Translations under genes and position numbers: made by a program
Assembly: GCA_000621185.1 (NCBI GenBank)
Contig: KK211222.1
Location: forward strand, 178,230-242,229
Direction: 5' to 3'
From: Franconibacter pulveris DSM 19144
GTDB taxonomy: Bacteria; Pseudomonadota; Gammaproteobacteria; Enterobacterales; Enterobacteriaceae
DNA length: 64,000 nt
The notes under the pieces: generated by a model
Database searches by the model: none
Told to the model about the DNA's origin: nothing
Seen by the model: only the letters and a program-made list of their open reading frames with translations
Shown: positions 63,853-64,000 of the stretch, in pieces
Layout of the letters: every line of letters begins with the position of its first letter
Numbering within the stretch: position 1 is the stretch's first letter

Positions 63853-64000
63853 CTGCACAGCGAGAGGGCATTTTGTGCATGGTGATGGTGCGAGGAAGGG
63901 GGCTCAGGCGCTGAGCTTTACTCTCTCAGGAGATATGCGCGGGCGGTGAAGGGGTACGTTCGCCGAAGTGTTGTTTTCATTTGTCTCCTCCCCTCACGCG
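63853..64000. other. Region after nasR, no gene seen
   Basis: About 150 bp with a short inverted repeat GCTCA-GGCGC-TGAGC near 63901-63917. No open frame with a start and ribosome-binding site begins before the window ends. I could not identify a nasF-type two-hairpin leader or a sigma-54 promoter with confidence. Confidence 0.4.

Noticed and set aside
63853..64000. nasF-type antiterminator leader after nasR
   Set aside because: Expected from Klebsiella, but I could not find a two-hairpin leader with a U-tract or a sigma-54 promoter within the remaining 148 bp.

Overview
The window is a chromosomal segment from a GC-rich member of the Enterobacteriaceae. The strongest clue is a housekeeping block in the E. 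coli order: ychF, pth, ychH, dauA, prs, ispE, lolB, hemA, prfA, prmC, sirB2, sirB1, kdsA, then chaA, chaB, chaC and ychN. Protein sequences are close to, but not identical with, E. coli. A ProP-like transporter without the usual C-terminal coiled coil, and a rich type VI secretion (T6SS) repertoire, would suit Cronobacter or a near relative. That genus call is an inference.

Positions 1-14640 hold one end of a T6SS cluster, all on the + strand: an unidentified 3' gene end, tagH (FHA), pppA (PP2C phosphatase), a secreted accessory protein, tagJ, tssE, tssF, tssG, tssH/clpV, ppkA (Ser/Thr kinase) and vgrG. The genes for TssB, C, J, K, L, M, A and Hcp are not in the window and presumably lie to the left. 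The kinase, phosphatase and FHA protein suggest post-translational control of firing.

Positions 14660-28130 are a cargo region. It holds a PAAR protein with a glycine-rich tail and a 4-TM partner, an uncharacterised 357-aa protein, and an internally deleted vgrG fused to a GH108 muramidase with a coupled secreted immunity candidate. It also holds an Eag chaperone, an Rhs/PAAR effector with a DUF3990/ART-like tip and its immunity gene, and a low-GC tail of orphan immunity and toxin debris. Positions 28200-35400 are accessory: a membrane protein, an oxidoreductase remnant, an SDR, a ProP-like transporter, a stand-alone Rha/KilAC-type antirepressor-like gene behind a good LexA box, a DUF3750 protein and an MscS-family channel. 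Several transcripts here end in near-identical hairpins.

Positions 35450-48880 are the housekeeping block (translation quality control, PRPP, isoprenoid, lipoprotein sorting, tetrapyrrole and Kdo synthesis), with a MerR/TipAS-type regulator added between ychH and dauA. Between kdsA and chaA, on the minus strand (56945 down to 49093), sits a second T6SS module whose seven reading frames overlap or nearly touch: vgrG, tle3 lipase, tli immunity lipoprotein, a 42-aa leftover, a second tli copy, a PAAR protein and a 4-TM protein. The right end has chaA, chaB and chaC, a DUF1883-type protein, a chemoreceptor, ychN and nasR. I saw no rRNA, tRNA, CRISPR array or insertion sequence.
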